This document shows positions 27,192-39,539 of a stretch of DNA of 64,000 nucleotides, in pieces; position 1 is the first letter of the stretch; every line of letters begins with the position of its first letter. The stretch is from Ailanthus altissimus (taxonomy: Eukaryota; Streptophyta; Magnoliopsida; Sapindales; Simaroubaceae). The DNA is taken from positions 24,292,014 to 24,356,013 of the forward strand of contig OX327699.1 of assembly GCA_946807835.1 (NCBI GenBank), given 5' to 3'. Both the position numbers and the translations under genes were made by a program. Under the pieces are notes generated by a model, which saw only the letters and a program-made list of their open reading frames with translations, did not search any database and was not told the DNA's origin.

Positions 27192-28182
27192 ATTACCTTT
27201 CCTATTTCATTACAAAATCCTGAGAATCCACTTCATAGCTTTTCTTTCAACTTCGATGCGGAGATCAAACCGAGAAAGATCCTCGTTTCGGTTTTTCTGT
27301 TCTTGACTAAGCATAGCTAGTTGCATTGTATACTTCTCTTCTCCAGCTCGCAGTAAGCAGACCATTCACTTGGGTTTTAGCCCGAAAGCCCTACTTGGGC
27401 TAATGGATCTACTTGAAGATAATGGCATCAAGTAAATTTATGAAGACACCCCACTTCTCAATGTACCTATTGGGCTTCTTTCTCTTTCTTGATTGGATTG
27501 TCGTTGAGGCAACTAATGCATTGGGACCCAAAGAACTACCACCTTATTATTCTCTCAAATCAAAATAGCCCGTAAACTATGTATTACGTAAAATAATCGG
27601 CTTCACGAATAATTTTTATTTTATTTTATCGATTTAGGAAATCTTTCCAACGATAATTTGCCCAAGAAAAATTGAACCTTGCATAATTAAATCATATTGT
27701 TTACATCAACTGTGCAAAATGGAAAGCATTTCCCTTTAATAATTAAGACTGTACCTTAACACGCCATCAACTAGGATTTTTGAGGCTCAAAAATTTCAAA
27801 CTGTGCTATCAAAATTCTATGTTAATCTGGATTCAATAGATTTCTAATTATAAGTATTAGTAGACGTAATCGTATTCAAAAACAAAATTAAAAAATATAA
27901 TCTATATATCAGTAAATCAATCGAAATTAACTATCCGCTTGTAAAAGTATTAAACGTATTACATTTTAGTAGTAGAAATTCATTACTCTGACAAAAATAT
28001 CCATAGAAGAAAACAATCCGACTCAGTTTTATCTCTCATTTGTATAATAGAGAAATGTAATGATTATCCTTGTAATCAAACATCAGAAATTACAACCATA
28101 AACAATCCCGTTATTATTCCTTATTACTTTTATTAACAGAGCTGTACATATGAACAACGGGATTTGCTCAATATTACGAGTT
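27192..28182. other. intergenic, DPM1 promoter side and branching-enzyme 3' side
   Basis: No gene was recognised. The 200 bases next to 27192 are the presumed DPM1 leader and promoter. 27560-28080 is AT-rich. Confidence 0.45.
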
Positions 28183-31100
28183 TCAGTCATCAGATGTCGC
28201 TTCCTCGATCTCTTCAACTTTTGGATCTCCAAGCTTACTTGCACTAATATCATCAACACCATCTTCAACTATAGCTGATTCTTTGAGATCTTCCTGCTTA
28301 GCAACAAAATCTGCTACAATGGTAGCTGATATTTCAAGAGTTTTCTGCTCAGCCTGAACATCTGCCACTACTGTGCCTTGAACATTGACAGATTCGCTAT
28401 TGTTGTGCTCTTCCTCGTTTTCTTCTACTCGATAGTAAACCTGTGAGAGAATTTATAACAAAATTAAGCATTTCATATTTATTGCCTCCAGCCGGAGTCA
28501 ACAGGCTTCAAAGTTAATTTCTGTGTTAAGACAAACAGGCCAAGAGTATATACTTAATATAACTAAAATATTTGTTTAGCATTAAAGATCAATCCCCCAT
28601 TCTTCTTCTGAAAAAACGTGCTACTTCACAAAGTTCTGAAATAACATTCTACTAGAACCAGAACCAGTTTCTTATCAAAAAGAAAAAAGAAAAGAGAGAG
28701 AGAATTTGAAGAAAAAGCGTACCACACATGTGCGAGCTGGCGAGAGTACTTTGAAGGAGTGGGGGCGGTTGTTGAAATTTGTTTCAGGCACTCCTGGTAT
28801 CCCTTCTTGGGATGTGAAATGGTCGACATCATGGCCTACCTGCAAAAATAAGATCAAGTTTGACATTGAGTGAATAAAAACAACTGAATATACGACACAT
28901 TCAAAACATTGGATTTCCCTCCTTTGCACCCCCTCATCCCTTGTGTTTTGCCCTCAAAACAACTTAATATACGACTCAGGCCCTCCTAAATCAAGATGTT
29001 TTCACCACTGTTAATAAAAGAGAATGAGGAAAATGAGTTATGGAATGTAATCAGAACTTCTACAAGATTTTCAAGATGCAATGCCCAAGTACTCAAGAAT
29101 CAAATCATTTGGGATGAAATATTATGTTACCACATAACATCAAAGCAGAAACCTATATAGTCATTGCTCCTAAAGCATTTCTTTTGCCCATTATTACTCC
29201 AGCAATAATGGAAGGAATGCATATAGTTACTATACAAGGGGTTCCTTACTCTTCCATGTCCACCAAATTCCCAAGCGTCACTATCAAGAGCAACTCTATA
29301 CTTCCCTGGCAAGTCGCAACCAACTTTATACCTGCGTGTTTCAGATAATAAGTGAAGAAGTTGGAGAAGAAAAAAGAAAATACCATAAAATTGAGGTCAT
29401 CATTATCATAATTAAAGCCTTATCCACACTCTTTAAACTCTGTAGCCAGATAGCATGCAGCCATTCACATTACACAGAACCACATAACACAGACAGACAC
29501 GAACTCATCTTGCGATAAACAAAACATGAATACCCTTCATATGTATTTTCTGGATGAAAATTGAACACAAAGACCAGATCTCCACGCTCAAAAACAATAA
29601 CCTGTAAAGTCAAACAATTAATTAATGCTTTGTATAAATCGTGGATTACTGCTCAAGGATAACCTTTTACAACCACCATCATAGTATAATGGGGACCAAA
29701 AAATGAGCTTCTCTTATTAGAATACAGAATAAACAATCCAATAGACATAACATCTTTACCTTGTCTTCTTCGTTTGAGCTGCTGACAATCTGCTTTGTTG
29801 ATGAAAGGAACGAAAACTTCTCATCAAGCATGTTCATAGCTCTGTCAAATGCATTCATGAACTGAACATTTTCAAGCAAAAATAAAACAGGACTTTAATA
29901 TTTGGACATTAAAATGAAAACTATATTAAAGCAAAGTTAGATAAGAATAAACAAGATGTCATAGAAATTATGTAACAGGTGTCCATTGTATTGTAGAATA
30001 GTGAAGCATGCAGCATCACTATTGAAATGTCCCAGAAAGATCAAACATCAGAAACCAACTTGAAGGGAAGGGATTCCTTTTGGCAACTTTTATTTTCTTG
30101 AAAGCATTGTACCTTGCAATGGATTACATGAACAGATTCTTAAGCTCTGGTGAAATGGAAATTGGTAGCACCATTAGGTAATGGTAAATGCCCAATATCA
30201 AAAGCATGATCCTCAAATGGAAATATTTAGTAAGTGCTCCATTTACTAAGAGGACATGGTTCAGGAACAGGAACAGATGAAGCAGACAGAGAAAGTACTA
30301 AAATTTAAACTACTTGGGATGAGACCTCAAACCTTATATCTTAAGTGATCAGAATCCACCAAGTCCCATTGCCGCCTGCAATTTTCATAACTCCAGCCAT
30401 TGCCTTCTCTGGGGAAGTCAATCCACTCAGGATGGCCAAACTATAGTTATTACACATGACAAATAGCCATTAGAAATTGAGGAACTAACTCAGATAACAG
30501 GCATTATGGCTTGTCACAATTGCAGTGACAAGACCACTGTAGTTAATGGTCTGGCCATGCAAGAGAGAGGCCTCCATGCAAAATGCTACTTCTTGCTTCT
30601 AACATCTTTTCACAAACTATAACAACTGTCTGTGAGATTAGTAGTTCAAAATGCATTGATTATTATCTTTACTGATTCATCTCCATGGCATATCAAAAGC
30701 ATGATTCAATTATTATTTAAGAAAATACGGAATGGATCAGCACAATGTGAGTCAAAAGTTTTCTCTCTTCTAGAAAGTCAGACTCTGGCTAAGGCTGTCA
30801 AATGAAAATCTTAATGAATAAAATCCATTATAAATCATATAAGTGAGAGATCTGGTCCATGCAATGACAACTCAGTTTCTCAAGTAGAATTTGGGCCAGT
30901 GCATTTACCTCATTCCCCATAAAATTAAGGTAGCCCTCACCCCCCAAGGCCATAGTTATGAAATGTATCATCTGCAAAAGACAACATTTGAGAGTAAGCT
31001 AATTAATATGAATATAAGTTGTGCAATCTAATGGTTAAGCATAATTCTTTGAAAGGAGAATTAATTGAGACTGTCAGCCAGTTTGGCTATGAGAAAAATC

Positions 31101-34100
31101 ATGAAGTGGAAAGTAGTCTCTATGATGTGTTAAATAATATACCTTATGAAGAGCAATTCCTCGCTCAACAATCAGAGAAGCATCTGTTAAAGAAGACATA
31201 CCAGAGTACATCTCTCTATCCATTAAGAGAAATGCAATAGTCTTGTCACCTACAATAGCCTGCACAAGCAGCAAATCATTAAAAAAAAAAAAATTTAAAT
31301 GGACTAGGGATGAATGAGAAGCAGAAAAAAAGAAGAGAAAAAAAAAGTGAAAAAAGGAAAGCGAAAGAGCAATGATATTAGGCCAGATTTGGCAGCGGAG
31401 ATATACTATCATGAAGAGTGTCAAAAGTCTTCTGTGCCCTTTTCATTTCTTTTTCTCCTTTGACTTAAACTTCAAGAAACATTTCCAATAAGGGAAAGAA
31501 TGCAAACTAGCTAAAAATTAATTAGATTAAACAAACATGTTCTGACAACAAAACAAATACTTCATACCTGATCATGACTTTCGGCATAAGCTACACATTT
31601 CTCATTGTATCTCCTATTTGTCAAACTCCATGATATTTCCTTCATCGACCATTCTTCATCTTTCTTGTTCTTTAAATAATCAATCCATCGGTCAGGGATT
31701 GCCATTGCCAAGCGGCAGTCAAAACCAATGCCCCCCATAGACACAGGCAAACCAAGTCCAGGCATACCAGAAACGTCTTCGGCAATTACAGTTGCATCTG
31801 GCAAAAGATTATGAACTAGAAAATTTGCCAGCATCAAATAAACAACAGCGTCAACATCTGTTGCCTCACTGAAATATTCATTATAGTTCCCTGTGAAACT
31901 CGTGTTGATCCCATGGTGATGGTACAACATTGAAGTCACTCCATCAAATCGAAATCCATCAAATTTGAACTCCTCAACCCACCACCTCAAGTTTGAAAGA
32001 AGGAAGCGAAGCACTTCCCAATTAGCATAGTTGAAGAGCCTACTATCCCACAATGTATGGTACCCTCGATTCCCAGTGTGGAAATATGACTCTTGCGAAC
32101 TTTGGCCAACATCAAAGCCATTAAGGCCATCAGTGACATTATTACTTGCATGGCTGTGAACAACATCCATCAAGACCCGCAGACCTAAGCTATGGGCTTT
32201 ATCAATTAAATACTTGAGGTCCTCAGGAGTTCCCGATCTGCTACTTACAGCAAAAAAGTTCGTAACATGATAACCAAATGATCCATAATAAGAATGTTCC
32301 ATCACAGCCATTAGTTGGACCGTGTTATAGTTATTTGCCCTAATGCGAGGCAAAACATTATCAGCAAATTCTCTGTATGAATTCACACGGGGTTCTGAGC
32401 TACTCATTCCAACATGAGCCTCATATATCCGCGGGGCCTTGGGTTTTTGAGGTCGAGGATGCTTAAATTCATACCTGCATGAACAATGACAAATTCATCA
32501 ACGAGAGACTTTATGGAGCACATTCTACATTCTCCACTAAAAATATGAATCTAAATATTATGTGAACCATAGACTGCTCTCATAAAATAAATTTTGTGCA
32601 GTTTTGATTTTAGATATTCAAACTTAACCAAGATGACTTGAGTAAGATAACCAGTACCTTTCAGAAGGTGGTGGGTCCCAGTACACACCATCATATGGTG
32701 CTGCAAATGTTGTAGGGTCTACAGTTGCATACTTAATCCATGCAGGGATTCGATCAACCCAAATCCCATTACCATGCTTGAACCGGAATTTGATTCGTGA
32801 ACTGTGAGGAATAGCTGGTTTTCCACCAAAATCAAGAATTTTAATACTCCAAACACCAAATTGATCTTTTTCCATCTTATGGTTGGAACCATCCCATCCA
32901 TTGAAATCCCCAATAATTTGGGCTTCCCTATGTCAAATGACAGATATCCTAATTAGACAACTACTATATGGTATTAAAAAAAAAAGTAAATTTGTATTTC
33001 CAAAGCTTTTAACTGAAAAAGGGCCTTACTGAGCTGCAGGGGCCCACTCACGATAGATAATGCAGCCATCTTCTCTGTTAAACCCAAATTTCAAATAACC
33101 TACAAAATGAAGCAGGTGTGGTTTCAGACGACCTCATAGTCAGAAGTATATATACTTTTTGGAACACAAAGGCCATCAAACATGATAATGTACCCATGGT
33201 CAAATCAATACAGCACCAATGTATATTTTTTTTTAAAAAAAAAGTATATGCCATTTCACATAATAAATCAATACAAGAGACCATTGCATTTCAAGTATCA
33301 GTTAAATATGATTTGGCTGCTATTTCTATGGACTTCAACAATTTGGAAATGTATATTGTCTTAGAATTTACCACATTATTTCATGAGAATGAGTCAAAAG
33401 ACAGAAAAGAGGTAGCTTTATAACATAGAATATTACCTTTTGCAAACTCCTCAAGACCACCTTCATGTTCTTCAAACAGCTTTTTCTGATCCGCATATCT
33501 CCTAATTGTATGCCTGAAGTGATCTTTAAACAGTTCCAAGCCTGGATCCACACTCAAGATACCAATGTTTTCTGTATCATCCACCATGCTAGTCATGGTT
33601 CTGCTGTCATTTGTCATAACAGCTGAGATTGTGGAATGATTCTTCACCTGGTGATAAAATAGAATCAAAATTGGACATAAACGCAGTTGATTACAACATA
33701 CTCACACTTAATCAACAAAAGGAATAAATCTAGGAGAGGTGATGCCAGAGAGATTGTAAGAATTCTTGTGTTTCTGTTATTAAGAACATCCTAAATATTC
33801 ACCATAGAGGATTTACTTTTTTCTAATTTATTTAGGATTTCTGTAATCCACTTTTGGGTTCCTTTATTCAATTTATGATAGGGATGATAAAAAAAAAAAG
33901 TCACAACATTGATGTTTAGATATGATGTACACCTTCCCTCAATGTCTAATGAAACCTCAACCAGTCTTGCTTCATATTCAGTCAGAAACCAACCCACCCA
34001 ACAAAGCTAAAAGCTCAATCAGCAGATGTATGGGACCCAGGACCATATAGTCACGCTCTAAATATACTGGACATGCACCCCTAACCATTTTACTGCAACA

Positions 34101-34642
34101 CAATTTCTACCAGAGAAAACCCTGATAATTCCTCTATTCATATTGGAAAGTTAAAACATACTCTCTGCTGGAATGGAGTTCTGGAAGATAACAAATGAAA
34201 CATAAGCAATTTTGGAGACCCACGTGTTCCTTCGGTTGGTAGTTGTTTGGCAGGCCAGTTGTTTCTGGCAACCTGTCAAAAACATGAAAGCAATCAATAA
34301 CTTGGAAACTAAATGGTATTTGCCTTTTAAGACATTGAGATCTATCATTTTGACATATCTAAATATCATATGCATCTAAAATTGAAAGGTTAATTGTAAG
34401 GTTAATTGTTCCGAGTTAAGTAAGCACTTCAATTTTTTCACATGTTGAAATCATTTACCGATATTGAAAGCATAGAATCATCAGATATAAACAACTCATT
34501 TACAGTGGCAATCACGAAAATAAATATGCAAAAATGGCAAGAATGAAACTGAAGTTGATTTTACAATTGCGTAGTTTTTGCTTGATGAAAGTGAAGACGA
34601 CCGTACCGCAGGGGCTTGAACTAGAGTGAAAGAGCTTAACAT
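28183..34642 (-). CDS. SBE3: 1,4-alpha-glucan-branching enzyme 3-like, plastidial (At3g20440/BE1 type)
   Basis: A glycoside hydrolase family 13 protein of the third plant branching-enzyme class, linked in Arabidopsis (EMB2729/BE1) to embryo development; activity on starch is less certain than for SBE1/2. Fourteen exons were traced: 34642-34565, 34272-34162, 33647-33437, 33099-33030, 32927-32658, 32474-31568, 31259-31143, 30971-30909, 30440-30333, 29861-29760, 29601-29534, 29331-29250, 28839-28723, 28440-28183. They give 853 residues in one open frame. The Ser-rich N-terminus [17 protein letters not shown] looks like a transit peptide. A CBM48-like region precedes residue 246. The GH13 motifs are intact: DVVHSH (350-355), GFRFD with nucleophile Asp424, IAED with Glu479, and ESHDQ with His547-Asp548. 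The C-terminal tail is acidic and Glu-rich. Splice sites are consensus except the exon 1 donor, ATT|GTAAAA, chosen to hold frame; an alternative is GCG|GTACGG. Probably functional. Confidence 0.93.
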
Positions 34643-36594
34643 CTTCTCCAATACCGCTTCTTTTGTGGATCATCTGATAAAGCAAGCTTAGTATTAACCT
34701 GAATAAAGCAATTGAACCATAACACATACATGGCAGCAGTTCCGTTCAGAGAATCTATACCGTAGGATCTCTGGATTGGACCCACTTACAAAATCATTAG
34801 GATATCTAACTTTTCTTTTTGAACCGACGATTTGATTGCTCTGAAGGGCAACGAAGAAACCAAGCGAAGCATATACTCCACGTGACCGTTCACAGGCCGT
34901 TAAATTTCTTAAACTTTTTTTATTTTTATGAGAAGGTAAGGAATTTAAACTCGGACGTCACGAAGGTAGAGGAAAAAAATTTGTGAAATTTAGATAAATA
35001 ATCACTATTTTAAATGTTATAATTTTTTATAGTAAAAATTTATTTAATTAATTTTTTATTAGTCAACAAATAATAAATAAATAAAATTATCTTTATTAAT
35101 AATATAACTTAAAATTTTATTATTTTTACAATGTATTTTTTTTGTTTAATATGTAAAAATATAAGTAAAGAAATATATAATAGTATATTAAAATAAAATA
35201 AAGAAGAAAAAATAATATTAATAAAAAATTACTTTGAATTATTAAAAAATAATAAAATAGAAAACGAATAAAAAAAAAATTCAAACTTGTTCTTGCGCCT
35301 CGCATGAGGGGCGGAGAATTATAAGTTTCTTTTTATTTTTTTGATTTTATTTTTTTCGTTTATTTTTTGAATTAATTTTAAAATATTAATATTTAAATAT
35401 TTAAATATAATAAAATAAATTATGATATGATTATTTAACACGTTTTAAATTAATATAAATAAAAAAATTTAACATATTAATAAATGAGTTAAATTTTTAT
35501 TATTTATTTATTAATTATATCAAAAATTCTATAATTCATTCGTTTAAAAAATATTACTGTTTATTACTATTTACTTTTATAATTTAATAATTTTGTATAA
35601 CTTTTTTTTTCATGCTTTATCCATAAAATTATCATTACGTTTTCTCTCTCTTCCACTTTTCTTCCCACTACGTTTTCTTTTTCTTTTTTAATTTTTCTTT
35701 TCCTTTTCAATCATTTCATTCCTTTTTCTTCAAAACAAAATAACAAATTACTAAATACTAACTAAACATTTAGTTCTCCAGCAGCAGTCGATTTGTAGAA
35801 GAAAGGAAAAAATATGACAACGATGTAAAATATAAATCTTATTATAGCACTTTCTTTCTTTGTAGCACTTTCGAGATCGATTTAAGCTTAGATTTTCAAC
35901 GTCAATTCTTAATTTTTATTTTATTTTTGTCTTTCTCAATTGGTTTGCTTGTCTTGTTTCCTATATATGTAGGTTGCTTGCTTTTGGAGTTTCATGTTTT
36001 CGATGACAGTGTTGATTCCTTCTTTCTTTACAGGTATGTATTTCAGGTATTTGGAAGGATCTCTCCAATTTAACTCTTTAAAGTTGCTTAATGTTATGTT
36101 GCTAGATATAGAGTTGTAAGAAGATTGTTCTTATTTTCTGATTTACTAATAAGAGTTAAATTTTGAAAAAAATTTATAAATAGCTTTTATATTTTGTTAT
36201 TATTTTTTTCCAATTAATTTTTAATTTATTATCTTTTATTAGTCAAATATTTTAAAATATGACATTTTAACACTAAAATCAAAATTACATTATTTTTTTA
36301 TTCTCTTTAACGAACTAAATTTTAAATATTGAAAATTTTAATTAAATCAAAAAATTTGAAGTTGTCATTGCGTAAATTAGATCTTACACAACATATTTAT
36401 CACTTTAAATTAAGAAAATGACCGATTCTTGATAAAATTTAAAAAAAATTTGAATTTTTTTAATATTATTATAAATTAGTTATAATTTGTATTTGAAGTT
36501 AGAAATAGGTGAATTAAATATGAGAAATGAATTAGAATAGTGTAAGAAATATTGAAAAAAGTCAAAATAATAAAAGTTTGGAGTGTGTTTTGCG
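34643..36594. other. intergenic, AT-rich; promoter next to the branching-enzyme gene
   Basis: 34643-34900 is of ordinary composition and is the presumed promoter and leader. 34980-35640 is extreme AT. 35640-36060 is pyrimidine-rich and leader-like on the plus strand, but no open frame follows it. 36060-36590 is AT-rich. Confidence 0.45.
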
Positions 36595-36765
36595 AAACTA
36601 GATAGCGGCCAGTGCAGTGACCGGTGGCCACCTAGTTTCTCATCAAATTAGGGGCCATCTTGGGCCTGAGATGTGCCCTTAAGCGCATCTCATAGCAGCA
36701 TCGCAGACTTAAAGTCTGCGATGCTGCACTATTGCGCCATGTGGTGCCTTCATACATGGCGCAAT
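36595..36765. repeat. cluster of four consecutive GC-rich hairpins
   Basis: Within about 170 bp in an AT desert are four inverted repeats. First, 36595-36638: AAACTAG..GCGGCCA pairs with TGGCCACCTAGTTT. Second, 36667-36692: TGAGATG pairs with CATCTCA. Third, 36695-36727: GCAGCATCGCAGACTT is followed by one base and its exact complement, a 33-base near-perfect palindrome. Fourth, 36731-36765: ATTGCGCCATG pairs with CATGGCGCAAT around a 13-base loop. No coding content. Adjacent Mutator-type sequence suggests it could belong to a transposon end, but this is inference. Confidence 0.8.
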
Positions 36766-37239
36766 TATAATTTTTTAAAATTATTTTAATTATGTTTATT
36801 TTTTATTTAAAGTAAATAAATAAATTTTAATTATATTAATTAATTGATTAATATTATATGTTCATTTTTTTTGAAACCATATTATTATTTGTTAAATGAT
36901 TAATTTTTTCAAAATATAATTTGTATATGTGATATTTGAGTAATAATAATTTTAATTTTTTGTAACATTATTTATTTAATGAGTACCTTTTATAATTAAT
37001 TATATATTAAAAAATTTTAATTTAATTAATTATTATAATATGTTGATTAATATGTTAGTATTTAATTTTTTTTCTTTTATGTCAATTGAATTAATATCAT
37101 TTGTGAATTTTTTTAAAATAATATTGTATGTTAGTATTTATGCTTGTTGTTTGTTAATAATATTAATTTTATTTATTTTCTTAATTGTTATAGAAAAAAT
37201 AACGTATCAAAAAAATATAGATTTCCAGAGTATATATTA

Positions 37240-38830
37240 GTCTATATTTTTTCGCGTATCAGTGACGATTTATTCGAAAATATGGGGTCTAAAAACTATA
37301 AAAGAAAAACTAATCGATAATCAAAATGCATTATTTAAACAGACGTGTATATGGCATTTTTTAAATATGTCGGATTTGACATTCTTTGGTATTTTAGTGT
37401 AATAGTTATTATTGCATGAGGTGTATACCTCCAATTTACACGATGAGATGTGATTTTACATAGAGAATAAACTTATTCAATTTAGCCAACAAGAGTTTGT
37501 ATAGATCACCGGACTATAAATGCGAAATTACCCTTCTACCTAACAGATGAAAAGGAATTGGACATTAGATTGTGGGATACATATTTTTCAAACGTAAAAA
37601 AATTGTCGTACATATTTCTTAATAATTAGTACGGACGTCTAAAACTAACGGAGATGGACAATGAAGATGTAGTAAAGTTGAGTTTATTTTATTTTTTGCA
37701 TCAATTTTGATCTCACGCAACGAATGTAGTGAGATTCAAAATTTTGTATTATATTTAGTGGACAACCTAAATGAGTTTAATAAATATCCATGGGACAATA
37801 TTGTATAAAGTGTACTTTGTAACTCACTTAAGAAAGCTACATTCTAAAATTTTGAAAAAATAAATACAAAATGATTTACACATAATAAGTTTGAGAGTTA
37901 CAACATGTATGAATTTTCGCACACATTTCTAGTACGTCACAATTTTATTGTACTTAACATTTTGATCTTAATTATTTATTTATTTATATATAAGCCAAAC
38001 TTATATTTAAAAAATGATAATATTAGGTATGGATTTTCAAGGTAATTTTAATGTGCGTTCAGGTTTTTGGTATTCACTCCAATGATTACTTTCCTCGTAT
38101 TTTGAATTAGATGACTCAAGGGACTTCACAGTTCGATAACATTAAAATTACAATATTAATGAAGGATTTGCTATGTTTTGAGATTAATAAAAAATATAAG
38201 TATATAAATTTTATTTTGTATTACGTGTAACTTAATTTTAAATTTATAGGTTCTTTCGGTATATCGTAAATTAGTACCAAAAGATCATGAAAATAAGGAG
38301 GTAGTCGTGCAATTGGTTAGACATCTAGGCATTCTAAGCGGGAGTTATATTCGAGATTTACCAAATATGTGTGATTATGAAATTAGCAAAAGCAAGCGCT
38401 AGAAGATCTATATCCATTTCAGCGACCTTAACAATGATGATATGGATGTGAATAAGGATGAGGATGGATATGAATAGACAAACCCACCAATGTCAGCACC
38501 AGTGCCTGGAGCAACGATATATTACTTTTTTACGCGATTAACTAAAGGAAAATTTTTATATATTTACAAATAAGTTATTGGCTATGGTTATGTTTCTTGT
38601 AGTTTGAACACAATGTATCTGTAGGCCGTGACATTATACATCGAATTGAGCAATTGCAGGAGAAGATGATTAAGAGATTTGATTGTACTGAAGCTACATT
38701 AGTGCAAATAATGAAAAAAGACAAAGATGAAATTTTACAAGAGTTAATCAGCTCCGGACCGATCTTACACAACAGATGCAACAGATGATGATGTACTTTA
38801 CGAGACTAATTAATTTTATGTAGGTTTATA
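37240..38830 (+). mobile_element. decayed Mutator-like (Ulp1/DUF1985 type) transposon remnant
   Basis: Stop-ridden plus-strand segments resemble the DUF1985 region of plant Ulp1-carrying MULEs. They read FYLTDEKELDIRLWDTYF, MDNEDVVKLSLFYFLHQF, then after frameshifts LVDNLNEFNKYPWDNIVYK (about 37760-37810), FGIHSNDYFPRILNWMTQG and LVPKDHENKEVVVQLVRHLG. The FNKYPW block, and the order of blocks after it, are the reason for the call. No intact protease or transposase is present, and termini were not defined. Confidence 0.5.
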
Positions 38831-39539
38831 TTCCCGTCAACTACAATCAACAACATTGAGTTACACCTGAGGTGGACATCTTGGATCGATAAATAATCAT
38901 CTACAATTTTAACATCAAGGGATATGTCAATGGCGTGATTGAGAATCATGTTGCGCCATTATCTATATTGTTATCCCACTACCTAGATACTTGTAAATTT
39001 TACGAAGTAACGAAAAATTACATCTGACTTAACCTCTTTTCATGTAGTTGAGTTAAAAAAAAGAGTGCCACAATAAACAATAAAATAGTAGAGATTTGTG
39101 GGGTTTATGTTTGTATGTTTATAAAGTTTTTGATGTTATGTCATTCCTTAAAATTTGGTCCTAATCATAGGTTATTTTTTAAGACAAAAATGACAATTGG
39201 TTTATAGAAATGTGTCAAATAAAGTAAAGAAAAATTAAATGTTTGTATGTTTATTGATTTTTTTTAATATATATTTTATACATTTAATGGCCTTTAACAA
39301 AAATGATAAATGTATAATTAGTCAAAACATGCATTTTTAACGACAATAGTAAAAAAAAATAATTAATTAAGTAAAATGGTAACAAAGTACAAATACAAAT
39401 ACAAACTAGTCAACTAAAGACAATAGCAACATAGTACAAATACAAATATAATACATAAATAATATATCAAGTGCTATGTAATGCAACTGGGTTTCGACAA
39501 GTTTGTCGATTATGTTCATACTGCTTACAGTGGCTGCAT

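Noticed and set aside
35640..36060. pyrimidine-rich stretch resembling a 5' leader with an intron acceptor
   Set aside because: No open reading frame or exon follows on the plus strand.
37040..37240. 66-codon frame rich in Ile, Leu and Phe
   Set aside because: It sits in extreme AT sequence, which produces such hydrophobic frames by chance.
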